From Rhodanobacter sp. B04 (lineage in GTDB: Bacteria > Pseudomonadota > Gammaproteobacteria > Xanthomonadales > Rhodanobacteraceae), in the NCBI RefSeq assembly GCF_002001125.1, contig NZ_MUNV01000005.1, positions 124,001 to 188,000 of the forward strand: 64,000 nt of DNA, read 5' to 3'. Within the stretch, counting starts at the first letter, position 1; each line of letters opens with the position of its first letter. The notes under the pieces are model-generated. The model ran no database searches, was not told the DNA's origin, and worked only from the letters and a program-made list of their open reading frames with translations. The translations under genes and the position numbers were made by a program. Of this stretch, positions 29,072 through 38,685 are shown in pieces.

Positions 29072-31254
29072 GCATGCTGCTGGCCACCGCCATGGCGGCA
29101 GGCGCCAATGCGCCGGCATGGCAGGACGGGCTGGACTGGCACGGCGTACACGTGAGCATGAGCCAGGATGCGCAAGGTCGCTACACGCTGGCATGGCCGT
29201 ACGGGCAACGCGTGATCCCGTCCCCGCCACTGCACGCCAATACTGCCAGTCCACTGTTCGACGGCTTGTTCGCGATGGCGCAGGACGACCTGAAGCAGGA
29301 TTCGGTGACGGCGATCCGCGACGGCGCGTTCGACCACGGCCAGCCGATTCCCTGCCAGTGTTTCGAGACCGGCCTGAAGTGGCCGTACGTGTGGACACGT
29401 GACCTGTCGTACTCGATCGATCTCGGCTTGTGGCGCTTCGATGCCGCGCGTTCGCGCAACGGGCTGCAGTTCAAGCTGTCCGACGTGCGCGTGCCGTCTG
29501 CGCCACAGGGTCTGTACATGATGCAGGACACCGGCTCGGGGGGCAGTTGGCCGATCAGCACCGACCGTGTGGTGTGGTTTCTCGGCGCGCAGCACCTGCT
29601 CGGCGACAGGGCGTTCGCCGAGGACGTCTACCGCGCGTTGGGCAATACCCTGGCGCAGGATCGGCAGTACGTATTCGACGCCAGGCTCGGGCTTTATCGC
29701 GGTGAGACCTCCTTCCTCGACTGGCGCGAGCAGACCTATCCGGCGTGGACGGCAAACAACGTCGTCGCCATCGGCCAGTCGTTCGCGCTGTCCACCAATG
29801 TGCTGCACTACCAGGCGCTGCAGCTGGCCGCCGTGCAAGCCGACGCACACCACGATGCAAAAGCCGCCAGCGATTACCGCGCGCAGGCCGCAGCACTGAA
29901 GGCAGCGATCAACGCGCACTTCTGGCGCGCCGAGCGCGGCCTCTACATGAGCTACCTCGGCGGTGACGGAACGCCGTACGACACTTACGACCTGCTCGGC
30001 ATCGCGCTGGCGATCACCAGCGGCGTGGCCGACGACGAACGGGCGCAGCAGACTTTGGCGAACTACCCGACCTGGCCGGCCGGCAGCCCGGTGATCTGGC
30101 CCGAGCGCGCCGACCAGCCGATCTACCACAACCGCGCGATCTGGCCGTTCGTCAGCGCCTATGCATTGCGTGCCGCGCGCGTGGTGAACCAGCCAGCGCG
30201 CATCGCACACGAAATCGAATCGGTCATGCGCGGTGCCGCGCTGTACGGCTCCAACATGGAGAACTACGAGCTGCTGACCCAGGGCCAGCACCTGGACGAG
30301 GGCAAGCTCAGCGGCCCGGTGGTCAACTCGCCGCGGCAGCTGTGGTCGGTGGCGGCCTACTTCGCCATGGTGACCGAGGGCGTGTTCGGCCTCGCCGAAG
30401 ATGGCCTCGTCGAACCCAAACTGCCGACCTCGCTGGTGCCGATGCTGTTCGGCCAGCGCACGTCGATCAAGCTGGATCTGCCGGATCGACAGATCACGTT
30501 GCGACTTCCCGCGCACGTCGACGGCAACCTGCTGGTTGCCGACCACATCGACACGCACGGCACCAGCACGGTCGTCACGCTCAAGGCGATCCAGCTACCG
30601 GACTTGCCGTTGCGCACCGCCGCACCGCTGTATGCACCGACTGCACCCGCCGCACCGGTGCTGACCATCTCTGCTGATGGCTGGCATGTGCAGGTCGACG
30701 GCAAGCTGACGCTGTACCTCAACGGCCAGCGCCACGGCAGCATCGACGGCAACGGCGAGCTCGCACGTCAGCCGGGACTGCTCTGCGTCAGCGCCACGCG
30801 CAGCGATGCGCAAGGCCTCGAATCGCTGCACAGCCCCGACACCTGCGTGGGCGATGTGATGAAGGTGGTCGGCAACTGGCCGCGCACGTGGACCGCGCCG
30901 GCCACCGGCGACTATCGCGCTTCACTCGACTACGCCAACGAGCATGGCCCGATCAATACCGGTGTCACTGCCGCGGTGAAGATGCTGGCGATCCGCTGCG
31001 ACGGCAGCGCCGAGCAGCGCCTGCCGATCGTGATGCCGCACAGCATCGGCGTGCAGCGCTCGACCTGGGGCCGCTTCGCCGCGAAAGCCGGTGCCCGCTG
31101 CCACTTCGCCCTCGATGACGGCTTCAACATGAGCTATCTCAGCCACTTTGCGCATTACACCGGTGGCGCCGGCGGCAGCGATGGTCCGTTGAACAGCGCC
31201 AGCATCGGCGAGCTGCTGATTGCGCCGCTGGGCGGCGGGATCGCCACACCATGA
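29065..31254 (+). CDS. Six-hairpin glycosidase-like periplasmic protein
   Basis: The 729-aa protein has a short hydrophobic leader (MLSMLLATAMAAGANA), an alpha/alpha-barrel region (about 70-470) with Trp- and Asp-rich segments typical of six-hairpin glycosidases (GLKWPYVWTRDLSYSIDLG, EQTYPAWTANNV, GLYMSYLGGDGTPYDTYDLLG), and a C-terminal beta-rich half (about 480-729). It is not GH15 by the motifs I can see. The acidic residues in TRDLSYSID and WREQTYP are candidate catalytic residues. It probably acts on alpha-glucans, given operator C and its neighbours. The start at 29065 or 29074 overlaps the leader peptide's stop. Confidence 0.7.
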   Translation: MLSMLLATAMAAGANAPAWQDGLDWHGVHVSMSQDAQGRYTLAWPYGQRVIPSPPLHANTASPLFDGLFAMAQDDLKQDSVTAIRDGAFDHGQPIPCQCFETGLKWPYVWTRDLSYSIDLGLWRFDAARSRNGLQFKLSDVRVPSAPQGLYMMQDTGSGGSWPISTDRVVWFLGAQHLLGDRAFAEDVYRALGNTLAQDRQYVFDARLGLYRGETSFLDWREQTYPAWTANNVVAIGQSFALSTNVLHYQALQLAAVQADAHHDAKAASDYRAQAAALKAAINAHFWRAERGLYMSYLGGDGTPYDTYDLLGIALAITSGVADDERAQQTLANYPTWPAGSPVIWPERADQPIYHNRAIWPFVSAYALRAARVVNQPARIAHEIESVMRGAALYGSNMENYELLTQGQHLDEGKLSGPVVNSPRQLWSVAAYFAMVTEGVFGLAEDGLVEPKLPTSLVPMLFGQRTSIKLDLPDRQITLRLPAHVDGNLLVADHIDTHGTSTVVTLKAIQLPDLPLRTAAPLYAPTAPAAPVLTISADGWHVQVDGKLTLYLNGQRHGSIDGNGELARQPGLLCVSATRSDAQGLESLHSPDTCVGDVMKVVGNWPRTWTAPATGDYRASLDYANEHGPINTGVTAAVKMLAIRCDGSAEQRLPIVMPHSIGVQRSTWGRFAAKAGARCHFALDDGFNMSYLSHFAHYTGGAGGSDGPLNSASIGELLIAPLGGGIATP

Positions 31255-31317
31255 AAAGCTGATCCTGCCCCAACCCACCCCTTCAAGGCGGGGGAACACG
31301 GCAGGGCAATCTGCAGT

Positions 31318-32913
31318 TCAACCGCCGACGGATGCAGCCAAATCCGCATCCGGCCGGATACGCTGCATATGTTCGCGGCACAGCTGTTCGACCAGCGCAC
31401 GATGATCCGGCAAATCGTCGAGTGCGCGAACGGCCGCCTGCCGGATCATCGCGAACTCCCGGCGCGCTGCTTCCACCTGCGGATAGGCACTGCGCATGGG
31501 CTCAAGGTCGGTCCGGAACTCCATGCCGTACAGCACGTATTGCCAGCTCGCGGTCATGAACATTTCCAGGTCGCCGACGAAATCCAGCCGGTGCGGCGGT
31601 CGCTGCTTCCACTTCGCGAGCTTTTCCTGCAGCGTTTGCGGAATGCTGGCGTCATCGGCGTTGTCGATCCAGAATTGCGAATCGCGCCGCTGGCTCAGGC
31701 AGTAATGCATCTTGATGAAGTCGATGATGCGGTCGTAGCGCGCGACCATCATCTCGTTGAAATGACGCGCGGCGCTTTCCATGTCGTCGGCATCGCCCGG
31801 CAGCAGATGAGTCAGCAGGTACGTAGCCAGCTCGATCAACGCGATTCCGGTCGATTCCAACGGCTCCACGAAGCCGCCCGCGAGGCCGACCGCAACGCAG
31901 TTCTTGCGCCAGTGCTCGGGCCGGTAACCGGTTTCGAACTTGATGTGCATGGCCTTCAGCCCTGCGCCGGCCGGGCCCAGGTAACGGCGGAACACTTCCT
32001 CCGCACGCTCGTCGTCGGTATGGCGCGATGAATAGACATAGCCGACGCCGCGACGCTTCTGTAAACCGATGTCCCAGATCCAGCCGGCCTCCTGCGCGGT
32101 GGAGATGGTGTAAGGCGGAATCGGTGTATCCGGCTTCGCGTAAGGCACCTGCATCGCCACCGCGCGGTCGGCGAACAGGACGTCCCGACGGCTGCGAAAC
32201 GACGACTGCATGACGCCACCGATCAAGATGCTGCGCAGACCGGTGCAATCCACGTAGAGGTCTGCAGTCAGTTTCCCGAGCTCCTTGGTCACGACAGACG
32301 CGATGGCGCCATACTCGTCCAGCTCGGCGCACTCGACCGTCGCGACGTGTCGCTTCACACCCAGCGTTTCTTGACCGTGCTCCGCCAACACCTTGGCGAA
32401 GCAGGCAGCATCGAAATGGAATGCATGATTCATCGGCCCTTGGTAATCAGGATCGGTCACGCGCTTGGGGCCGCGCCCGTGATCGACCAGCGTGCTTTGC
32501 ATGGTCACGGCATCGGCGAACGGCATCCCCGCGGGAGCGGCTCCGAGCAGCCAGTACGGCAACAGCTCGGGACCGCCAGGGCGCTGGCTCGGCTGGCTGA
32601 ACGGGTGGAAGAAGTGGTCGCTGCCGGGCGTACCCGGCGGCCTGACCCAGTGGCGATAGTGGATGCCCTGCTTGTAGGTTGCCGTGGCACCCACCAGGAA
32701 GCGGCGCTCGTCCAGCCCGATCGCCGACAACGTGCCGCGGATCGAGGGAAACGTGGCCTCGCCCACGCCGAGCAGGCCGATATGGTCCGATTCGACCAGA
32801 TGCACCTGGACACTGTCCGGATGAACCGCATTCATGGCCTTCGCCAGGTAGCACGCGGCCAGCCAGCCGGCCGTGCCGCCGCCCACCACAAGCACTTTCT
32901 TCAATCGCGGCAT
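31318..32913 (-). CDS. Tryptophan-halogenase-like flavoprotein of a sugar locus
   Basis: The 531-aa protein matches the flavin-dependent halogenase family: FAD-binding GGGTAGW (11-17), GVGEATFP, the catalytic Lys81 in TYKQGIHY, and EPLESTGI (Glu353-Ser354, the PrnA active-site pair). The diagnostic WxWxIP motif reads WIWDIG (278-283), with Pro replaced by Gly. This variant group is often found beside TonB receptors and glycosidases in Xanthomonadales and Caulobacterales, where no halogenation has been assigned. No flavin reductase is nearby. It is transcribed in the direction of the receptor upstream, separated by a terminator. Confidence 0.87.
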   Translation of the reverse strand: MPRLKKVLVVGGGTAGWLAACYLAKAMNAVHPDSVQVHLVESDHIGLLGVGEATFPSIRGTLSAIGLDERRFLVGATATYKQGIHYRHWVRPPGTPGSDHFFHPFSQPSQRPGGPELLPYWLLGAAPAGMPFADAVTMQSTLVDHGRGPKRVTDPDYQGPMNHAFHFDAACFAKVLAEHGQETLGVKRHVATVECAELDEYGAIASVVTKELGKLTADLYVDCTGLRSILIGGVMQSSFRSRRDVLFADRAVAMQVPYAKPDTPIPPYTISTAQEAGWIWDIGLQKRRGVGYVYSSRHTDDERAEEVFRRYLGPAGAGLKAMHIKFETGYRPEHWRKNCVAVGLAGGFVEPLESTGIALIELATYLLTHLLPGDADDMESAARHFNEMMVARYDRIIDFIKMHYCLSQRRDSQFWIDNADDASIPQTLQEKLAKWKQRPPHRLDFVGDLEMFMTASWQYVLYGMEFRTDLEPMRSAYPQVEAARREFAMIRQAAVRALDDLPDHRALVEQLCREHMQRIRPDADLAASVGG

Positions 32914-33022
32914 GTCCTGCTCCTTTCGCAGACGATGCAGTCGTCACTTCGGGCTTGGCATTCGATCGAGCACGGTCCGTTCCCATCGCGACAACATGCT
33001 CTCGTCGCGCCCCCGAAAGAAA

Positions 33023-33048
33023 GGCCGGACCCCCACGAGGGTCCGGCC
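33023..33048 (-). terminator. Rho-independent terminator after the second TonB receptor
   Basis: GGCCGGACCC and GGGTCCGGCC form a perfect 10-bp stem with a 6-nt loop; on the minus strand TTTCTTTC follows. It lies between the receptor stop (33142) and the halogenase start (32913), so expression of the halogenase needs readthrough or its own promoter. Confidence 0.8.
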
Positions 33049-33141
33049 AAAGTGCCATTCAGGGGAGGGTTGAAGACATCCTCGTCGTGATGCCTTCAGA
33101 ACGGCAACGGTGTTGCGTGACAAGCCGCACGGACTCGACCG

Positions 33142-35574
33142 TCAGAACCAGAAGCCGAGCTGGACACCGTAGGTGCGCGGCGGCAGGTACTGCGAGATGT
33201 ACACCAGGTCGCCATTGACCAGGCTGCTGCCTGCGCTGGTCTTGATGCGGTCGTCGGAGACGTTCTGCACATACACGTTGACGTACCAGCGATCGCCCGG
33301 CTCGCTGTAACGCAGCGACAGATCGCCACGCACATACGCCTTCTGCTGGTCCGGCGCACCCAGGTTGAACCAGCTCAGCCATTGCGCGCTCTGGTACTGG
33401 GCGCTCAGGCGCGGCGTCAGGCGGGCGCCATTGCCCAGATGGAAGTCATGCTCGTAGATGCCGGTCAGCGAGACGTTCGGTGCGTGCGGCAGGTCGTTGC
33501 CGGTGACGTTCAGGCAGTTGCCCACGCCCAGCGGCGCGGTCGGCGGGCACGCCGGGAAACCGGCGTAGTCGTTGCTGCCGGCATAGAGCAACGTGCCGAG
33601 CTTCTTCTTGGGAATGGCCGAGAAGATCAGATTGAGACGGTCATCCTGTTGCTGGTAAGCCAGCTCCGACTCGAAGCCGATCACTTCGGTATTGCCCTGC
33701 ACGTTCGAGAAGCCCAGGCCATGCGCGCCATTGGCATAGGTGATCGGCGCGGACAGCTGGAAATTCTTGAAGTCTTCGTAGTAGGCGGCACTGTTCCAGG
33801 TCAGATGCCCGTTGAAGAACGCGAACTTGGTGCCGATTTCGTAGTTGGTCAACGACTCGGGCTTGTACAGCGCACCACCGTCCTGGGTGCCGCCGGACTT
33901 GTAGCCGGTCGAGACACTGGCATAGGCCAGCCCATGCTCGCCGAGGTCGGTGTCCACCCGGGTCAGCCAGGTGATCTTGCTCTTGCTGTATGTGGCGGTG
34001 TTGTATTGGCCCGCGCTGAAGCCGGTCGCCGGACCCGGCAGGACACCTGGCGAGATCGGCAGCTGCGGCACGGTCGGGTCGTAGTCCCAGTCCCAGTTGA
34101 TGCCGCCGTCGTTGGCCTTGTCGTCATGCGACCAGCGCGCACCGGCGGTCAGGCGCCAGTGATCGGACATATGCCAGGTGGCCTGGCCAAACACCGCCTT
34201 GGACTCGACCGTTTCCTTCGGCTGGATGAACGAACCCTGCCAGCTGACGGTACCTTGCTGGGTACCGTTCATGATCGGAATGTCGAAGCGGATGTTGTTG
34301 TCTTCGTATTCGTAGTAGGCGCCGACGATCCAGTCGATCGCCTGCTGGCCCTTTGACTTCAGGTCGATTTCGCTGCTGTAGCTTTCGTAGTTCGAATAGT
34401 TGGTGCGGTCTTCCTGGTACACGCCACCGGTGGTGAAGCTGGTGGGTACGGCCACGCCGACATCCTGGTCGAAATCGCTCTTGCCGGAATAGCGGTTGTA
34501 GCCGGCGATATAGCTGAGCTCCATGCCGTCGTTGATCTCCCAGTCCATCCGGCTACGGACGGTCTTGGAGGTCCGGTCCAGATACGGCGCGGTGTCGATC
34601 AACGCCGACCAGAAATCTTGGCCCGGGCGCGGTTGCTGCATCAGGCTCAGGCTGGGCGTGCCGCGATCGACGAAATACTCGTACGACAGGTTCCACTTGA
34701 ACGCGTCGCTGGGCTGCCACAGCGCGCTCACGCGGACGGCGGACTGATCCTGCGAGTTGTACTTCTTGCCGCTCTGGATGAACTGATTGAGGTTGATCGG
34801 CTGGAAACTTGCCGGATTGCCGCCCGAGGCCAGGTAGGTCGCCTGCTGCTGCGCCACCGACGGGATCTCGCTGGCCGGGTTCTGGTAGTTGACGTAGCCA
34901 TCATGCTGCTCGTGCACCGCCGCCACGCGCATCGCGAAGGTGCTGCTGATCGGCAGGTTGACCGCGGCGCGCGTACCCATCTGGCTGTAATTGCCTGCCT
35001 CGATCTGTCCATTGCCGTAGAAGCCGCCATTGATGTCGGGCTTGGCGGTCTGGAAGCTGATCGCGCCGGCGGTGGAATTGCGACCCCACAGCGTGCCCTG
35101 CGGGCCGCGCAGCGCTTCGACGCTGTCCATGTCCAGCAGCAGTCCCGAAGCAGCCTCGGCGCGAGGCGCATACACGCCATCAACGAAGGTCGCGACTTCA
35201 GGATCGGCATACTCGGTCTTGGCGCTGTCGTTGCCGATGCCGCGCATGGTCAGCGTCACCACGTCATGATCGCCCTCCGACGTCCCCTGCAGGCCCGGCA
35301 CCAGCTTGGTCAGGTCCTGCACGGTCATCACGCGCTCCTTGTCGAGCGTGTCCGCCGTGATCGCCGTGACTGCCACCGGCGTTTTCTGCAGCGGCGTCTC
35401 GCGCTTGGTCGCGGTCACCGAGATGGCATCCAGCTGTTTGACTTTCTTGTCAGCTGCGATCGGATTCTGGGATGACGGGTTTTGCGATGTCGCGTCCTGA
35501 TCCGCCGCAAGCAGGGTGCCCGGAGCGAGCACGAGTGCCATGGCGACGTACAACAACTTGTGGTGCAGATTCAT
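33142..35574 (-). CDS. TonB-dependent receptor (probable beta-glucoside uptake)
   Basis: This 810-aa outer-membrane receptor has a signal peptide (cleavage near TLLAADQ), a TonB box in LDAISVTATK, a plug with TMRGIGNDSAKTEYADPEVATFVDGVY and EALRGPQGTLWGRNSTAGAI, and a 22-strand-type barrel ending with the aromatic residues GVQLGFWF. It belongs to the siderophore-like receptor class widely used for sugars and plant compounds in this group. The TGACAGCGCTGTCA operator 100 bp upstream is shared with the GH3 gene, tying it to beta-glucosides. The ligand is inferred only from this. Confidence 0.9.
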   Translation of the reverse strand: MNLHHKLLYVAMALVLAPGTLLAADQDATSQNPSSQNPIAADKKVKQLDAISVTATKRETPLQKTPVAVTAITADTLDKERVMTVQDLTKLVPGLQGTSEGDHDVVTLTMRGIGNDSAKTEYADPEVATFVDGVYAPRAEAASGLLLDMDSVEALRGPQGTLWGRNSTAGAISFQTAKPDINGGFYGNGQIEAGNYSQMGTRAAVNLPISSTFAMRVAAVHEQHDGYVNYQNPASEIPSVAQQQATYLASGGNPASFQPINLNQFIQSGKKYNSQDQSAVRVSALWQPSDAFKWNLSYEYFVDRGTPSLSLMQQPRPGQDFWSALIDTAPYLDRTSKTVRSRMDWEINDGMELSYIAGYNRYSGKSDFDQDVGVAVPTSFTTGGVYQEDRTNYSNYESYSSEIDLKSKGQQAIDWIVGAYYEYEDNNIRFDIPIMNGTQQGTVSWQGSFIQPKETVESKAVFGQATWHMSDHWRLTAGARWSHDDKANDGGINWDWDYDPTVPQLPISPGVLPGPATGFSAGQYNTATYSKSKITWLTRVDTDLGEHGLAYASVSTGYKSGGTQDGGALYKPESLTNYEIGTKFAFFNGHLTWNSAAYYEDFKNFQLSAPITYANGAHGLGFSNVQGNTEVIGFESELAYQQQDDRLNLIFSAIPKKKLGTLLYAGSNDYAGFPACPPTAPLGVGNCLNVTGNDLPHAPNVSLTGIYEHDFHLGNGARLTPRLSAQYQSAQWLSWFNLGAPDQQKAYVRGDLSLRYSEPGDRWYVNVYVQNVSDDRIKTSAGSSLVNGDLVYISQYLPPRTYGVQLGFWF

Positions 35575-35674
35575 CTGGCTCTCCCTCTAAATCGTTCGGA
35601 TGGTTGTTGGCCGCCGCGAAGCGCCAGCCAAGACAAAGATTTCCCCGCTCCCCACGCCACGCCGTTGATCCTGA

Positions 35675-35692
35675 AATGACAGCGCTGTCATT
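35675..35692 (-). promoter_or_regulatory. Operator (AATGACAGCGCTGTCATT) of the second TonB receptor
   Basis: This perfect 18-bp palindrome lies 101 bp upstream of the receptor ATG. Read on the minus strand, ATGACA within it can act as a -35. The rest of the gene-free stretch (35575-35998) between the receptor start and the GH3 stop shows no gene. Confidence 0.72.
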
Positions 35693-35998
35693 GATTGATC
35701 ATAGAGCGCCTCTGCGATGAATGCTTGTCGCACAGCAACAAGCCATCAAGGCATTCACAACCTCATGCTTTACGGCCCCTCACGCCGCTTGCCTGGCCTT
35801 CCAACACCTTGTTATTGATGCATCGCAAATAGACGTCTTGGCGTCCAATCCCGCAAAGACGGCGTCCATCTGTCGACTTGCGCCCGCTGAAAGTGGAATA
35901 GCTGATTCCGAAGTCGCGCCGACGCAACGACCCGGCCAACACCGCGAAACCCGCGGTGGGCACCATTGGCATCGCCACTGCGAACAACGGCTCGTCAT

Positions 35999-38566
35999 TC
36001 ATGGCTTGCCCCCGTGAGCCGGGCACGCCAGTGTACGATCCGCTACCGTGCCGAGCGACACGTCGGTGACGGCGATCTGTTCACCGGAATGACCGGTCCA
36101 TTCGAATGGCCGGTCCAGGCTGCTCATGTTGGCGCCGGCGTCGCGGAAGCATTTCAGTGGAATGCCCAGGCGCAACCACTGCCCGCGAGGCAGCGCGGCG
36201 AGTTGCCGACCGACCGGCACTTGGCCGCTGCAGCCGGCACCACAGCCGACACCGATCGAAGCTCCTGCTGGCGACAGCGCATCGATCCGCAGCGTGGTCA
36301 CCAGCATCACGTCGCCATTGGTCTCGCGCTCAACGTCCAGCGGCGCCGGCGCCACAAGCTCGGCGCGCGCGGTGCCTTGGCCGGACCAGCTCAGGCTGCG
36401 TGCGTCCTCTTGCGCCCTGTAATCGAACGCGCCGATCCGCAGGCTGCCGTCCGTTGTGGCCGCGGGCGTGGCGGTGACATTTGCGGCCGCGCCGTTCGCA
36501 CCGGTCAGGCGCAGCGCGAAACCCTGCGCCGGCTTGCCATGGGTGAAGTAGACGCCGGCCCTTGCAGCACTCAGCTCGACCCCTGCATCCTCGGACAACG
36601 GGCCGGTGTTGCCGCGATCGGCATAGGTCAGGCCGAAACCGTAGGGAAATTGTGGCTGCTCGCCCCGCGCGATCGCTGCGACCGGAATCTGCGCTGCAGT
36701 GCGCGGCCATGCATATGCCAGCTTGCCGTGGAAGTCGTACGCGATGCGGCCGTCGCGGGTGCGCAGCAGCACATCGGCAATGCCCTCGCCTTCGCTGCCC
36801 GGCAGCCATGCCACCACGAAGGCATCGGCGGCATTGATCTCGCGATTCATCCACAGCGGTCGCCCGGTCAGGAACACCGCCACCACCGGCACGCCCTGCC
36901 CATGCAGGTGGCGCAGCAGGTCGAGGTCGTGGTCGTTGCCTGGACGGTAAGCCAGGTTCGGCAGGTCACCCTGGAATTCGGCGTAGGGATCCTCGCCGAA
37001 TACCACGATGGCGACATCGGGCTTCTGCTTGTAGTCGCCATCGACCGACAGCTCGGCGCTGCCGCCAGCTGCTTCCACCTGCGTGCGCAAACCGGCCCAG
37101 ATCGAGGTGGCCCCGGGGAAATTCGCATTGGTCAGGCCGGTGCCCTGCCAGGTCAGCGTCCAGCCACCGTTCTGCTTGGAGATGTTGTCGGCGCCGTCGC
37201 CGGCGACCAGGATGTGCTTGCGCGGATCGATCGGCAACACGCCGTGGTTGTTCTTCAGCAGCACCAGCGACTCGCGTACCGCCCGGCGTGCCAGTGCGCG
37301 ATGCGCGGGACTCCCGATCACCTGCGCCGACCGGGCTACCAGCGGGTTGGCCGATGGCGGACCGGCCTCGAACATGCCCAGGCGCAGCTTCACCCGCAGG
37401 ATGCGGGTCACCGCATCGTCGACGCGGGCCATCGGAATCACGCCTGCCTTCACTTCGGCCAGGGTGTTCTTGTATAGACCCTTCCAGGAATCGGGAGCTT
37501 CCAGCATGTCCAGCCCGGCGTTGTACGCCACCGGGCAATCCTCGTTGGTGCAGCCGGGTACCTGGCCGTGCGCGTTCCAGTCGCCCAGCACGATCCCGTC
37601 GAAGCCCATGCGGTTTTTCAGCACGTCGGTGATCAACGCCTTGTTGCCGGCCATCTTCACCCCGTCCCAGCTGGAGAACGAGACCATCACCACCTGCACG
37701 CCGGCCTTGATCGCGGGCGGATAGCCGGCCGCGTGCACGTCGCGCAACACCGCCTCGCTGACCTCGGCATCGCCCTGGTCCTTGCCGTCGCGGGTGCCGC
37801 CGTCGCCGACAAAATGCTTGGCGGTGGCGATCACGTGTTCGGCATCCAGGAACTGCGGTGTACCCGGCTTGCCTTCCAGACCGCCGACCACGGCGGTGGC
37901 GTATTGCGCCACCAGTGCCGGATTCTGCGAATAACCTTCGTACGAACGGCCCCAGCGCACGTCCTGCGGAACCGTGAGCGTGGGCGCGAAGGTCCAGTTG
38001 ATGCCGCTGGCACGCAGTTCCTTCGCGGTGGCCTCGCCGATTTCGCGGATCAGCTGCGGATCGCGCGTGGCGCCCAGCGCGGAGTTCTGCGGAAACAGCG
38101 TGCTGCCGACCAGGTTGTTGTGGCCATGCACGGCGTCGATGCCGAACAGCACCGGAATCGCCAGCCCGCCGCCTGAGGTATCCATCGAGGCGCGGTAGAA
38201 CGCATCGGACAACTGCTGCCACTGTGTCGCCGTAGCGGTCTGCTGCCCGTTCGGCTTGGAGTTGCCGCCGGCCAGGATCGAGCCCAGACGATACTTGCGC
38301 ACATCGTCCGGGGTCACGTACTTGATGTCGGCCTGGATCATCTGGCCGACCTTGTCCGCCACCGACATCGTCGCCAGCAATGCCTGCACCCGCGACTCGA
38401 GTGCGGAATCGGGCGGCAGCGGCGAGCTGCCTTTCGGCCACAGTTCGGGGTGGACAGTGGCCGCGTCGCCGGCCATGGCGGGAATGGTCATGAGCAGTAC
38501 GCCAGCGAGTGACAAGACCATGGAGAGGCGTCGCAGCAACGGACTCGATGGGGGCGACAGTGGCAC
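35999..38566 (-). CDS. Periplasmic GH3 beta-glucosidase / exo-1,4-beta-glucan glucohydrolase
   Basis: The 855-aa protein has a signal peptide (cleavage near IPAMAGDA), a GH3 barrel with nucleophile Asp329 in VLGDWNAHGQ and the KHFVGDGGT substrate loop (residues 250-258), an alpha/beta sandwich (about 430-620) and a C-terminal ExoP-like beta domain (about 660-855). This architecture fits exo-beta-1,4/1,3-glucosidases acting on cello-oligosaccharides in the periplasm. The operator TGACAGCGCTGTCA lies 59 bp upstream. It follows the LacI gene on the same strand and precedes the second TonB receptor. Confidence 0.92.
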   Translation of the reverse strand: MPLSPPSSPLLRRLSMVLSLAGVLLMTIPAMAGDAATVHPELWPKGSSPLPPDSALESRVQALLATMSVADKVGQMIQADIKYVTPDDVRKYRLGSILAGGNSKPNGQQTATATQWQQLSDAFYRASMDTSGGGLAIPVLFGIDAVHGHNNLVGSTLFPQNSALGATRDPQLIREIGEATAKELRASGINWTFAPTLTVPQDVRWGRSYEGYSQNPALVAQYATAVVGGLEGKPGTPQFLDAEHVIATAKHFVGDGGTRDGKDQGDAEVSEAVLRDVHAAGYPPAIKAGVQVVMVSFSSWDGVKMAGNKALITDVLKNRMGFDGIVLGDWNAHGQVPGCTNEDCPVAYNAGLDMLEAPDSWKGLYKNTLAEVKAGVIPMARVDDAVTRILRVKLRLGMFEAGPPSANPLVARSAQVIGSPAHRALARRAVRESLVLLKNNHGVLPIDPRKHILVAGDGADNISKQNGGWTLTWQGTGLTNANFPGATSIWAGLRTQVEAAGGSAELSVDGDYKQKPDVAIVVFGEDPYAEFQGDLPNLAYRPGNDHDLDLLRHLHGQGVPVVAVFLTGRPLWMNREINAADAFVVAWLPGSEGEGIADVLLRTRDGRIAYDFHGKLAYAWPRTAAQIPVAAIARGEQPQFPYGFGLTYADRGNTGPLSEDAGVELSAARAGVYFTHGKPAQGFALRLTGANGAAANVTATPAATTDGSLRIGAFDYRAQEDARSLSWSGQGTARAELVAPAPLDVERETNGDVMLVTTLRIDALSPAGASIGVGCGAGCSGQVPVGRQLAALPRGQWLRLGIPLKCFRDAGANMSSLDRPFEWTGHSGEQIAVTDVSLGTVADRTLACPAHGGKP

Positions 38567-38624
38567 GGCAGGACTCCAGGCTGGCGCACCGGCGGTGCGC
38601 GTCTGAGCCGCAGGTTGGCAGAAA

Positions 38625-38638
38625 TGACAGCGCTGTCA
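38625..38638 (-). promoter_or_regulatory. Operator (TGACAGCGCTGTCA) of the GH3 gene
   Basis: This perfect 14-bp palindrome is identical to the core of the receptor operator at 35677-35690. Read on the minus strand, the first six bases extended by one give TTGACA, an ideal -35, so a bound LacI-type protein would block RNA polymerase. Confidence 0.72.
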
Positions 38639-38685
38639 ATTTGCTCTGCAACATGACCGCCAAGCCAGGCGGCGGAGCGCCGGCC

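Noticed and set aside
35575..35998. Small open frames between the second TonB receptor and the GH3 gene
   Set aside because: They lack ribosome-binding sites and show no family resemblance; the region is better read as promoter plus operator.
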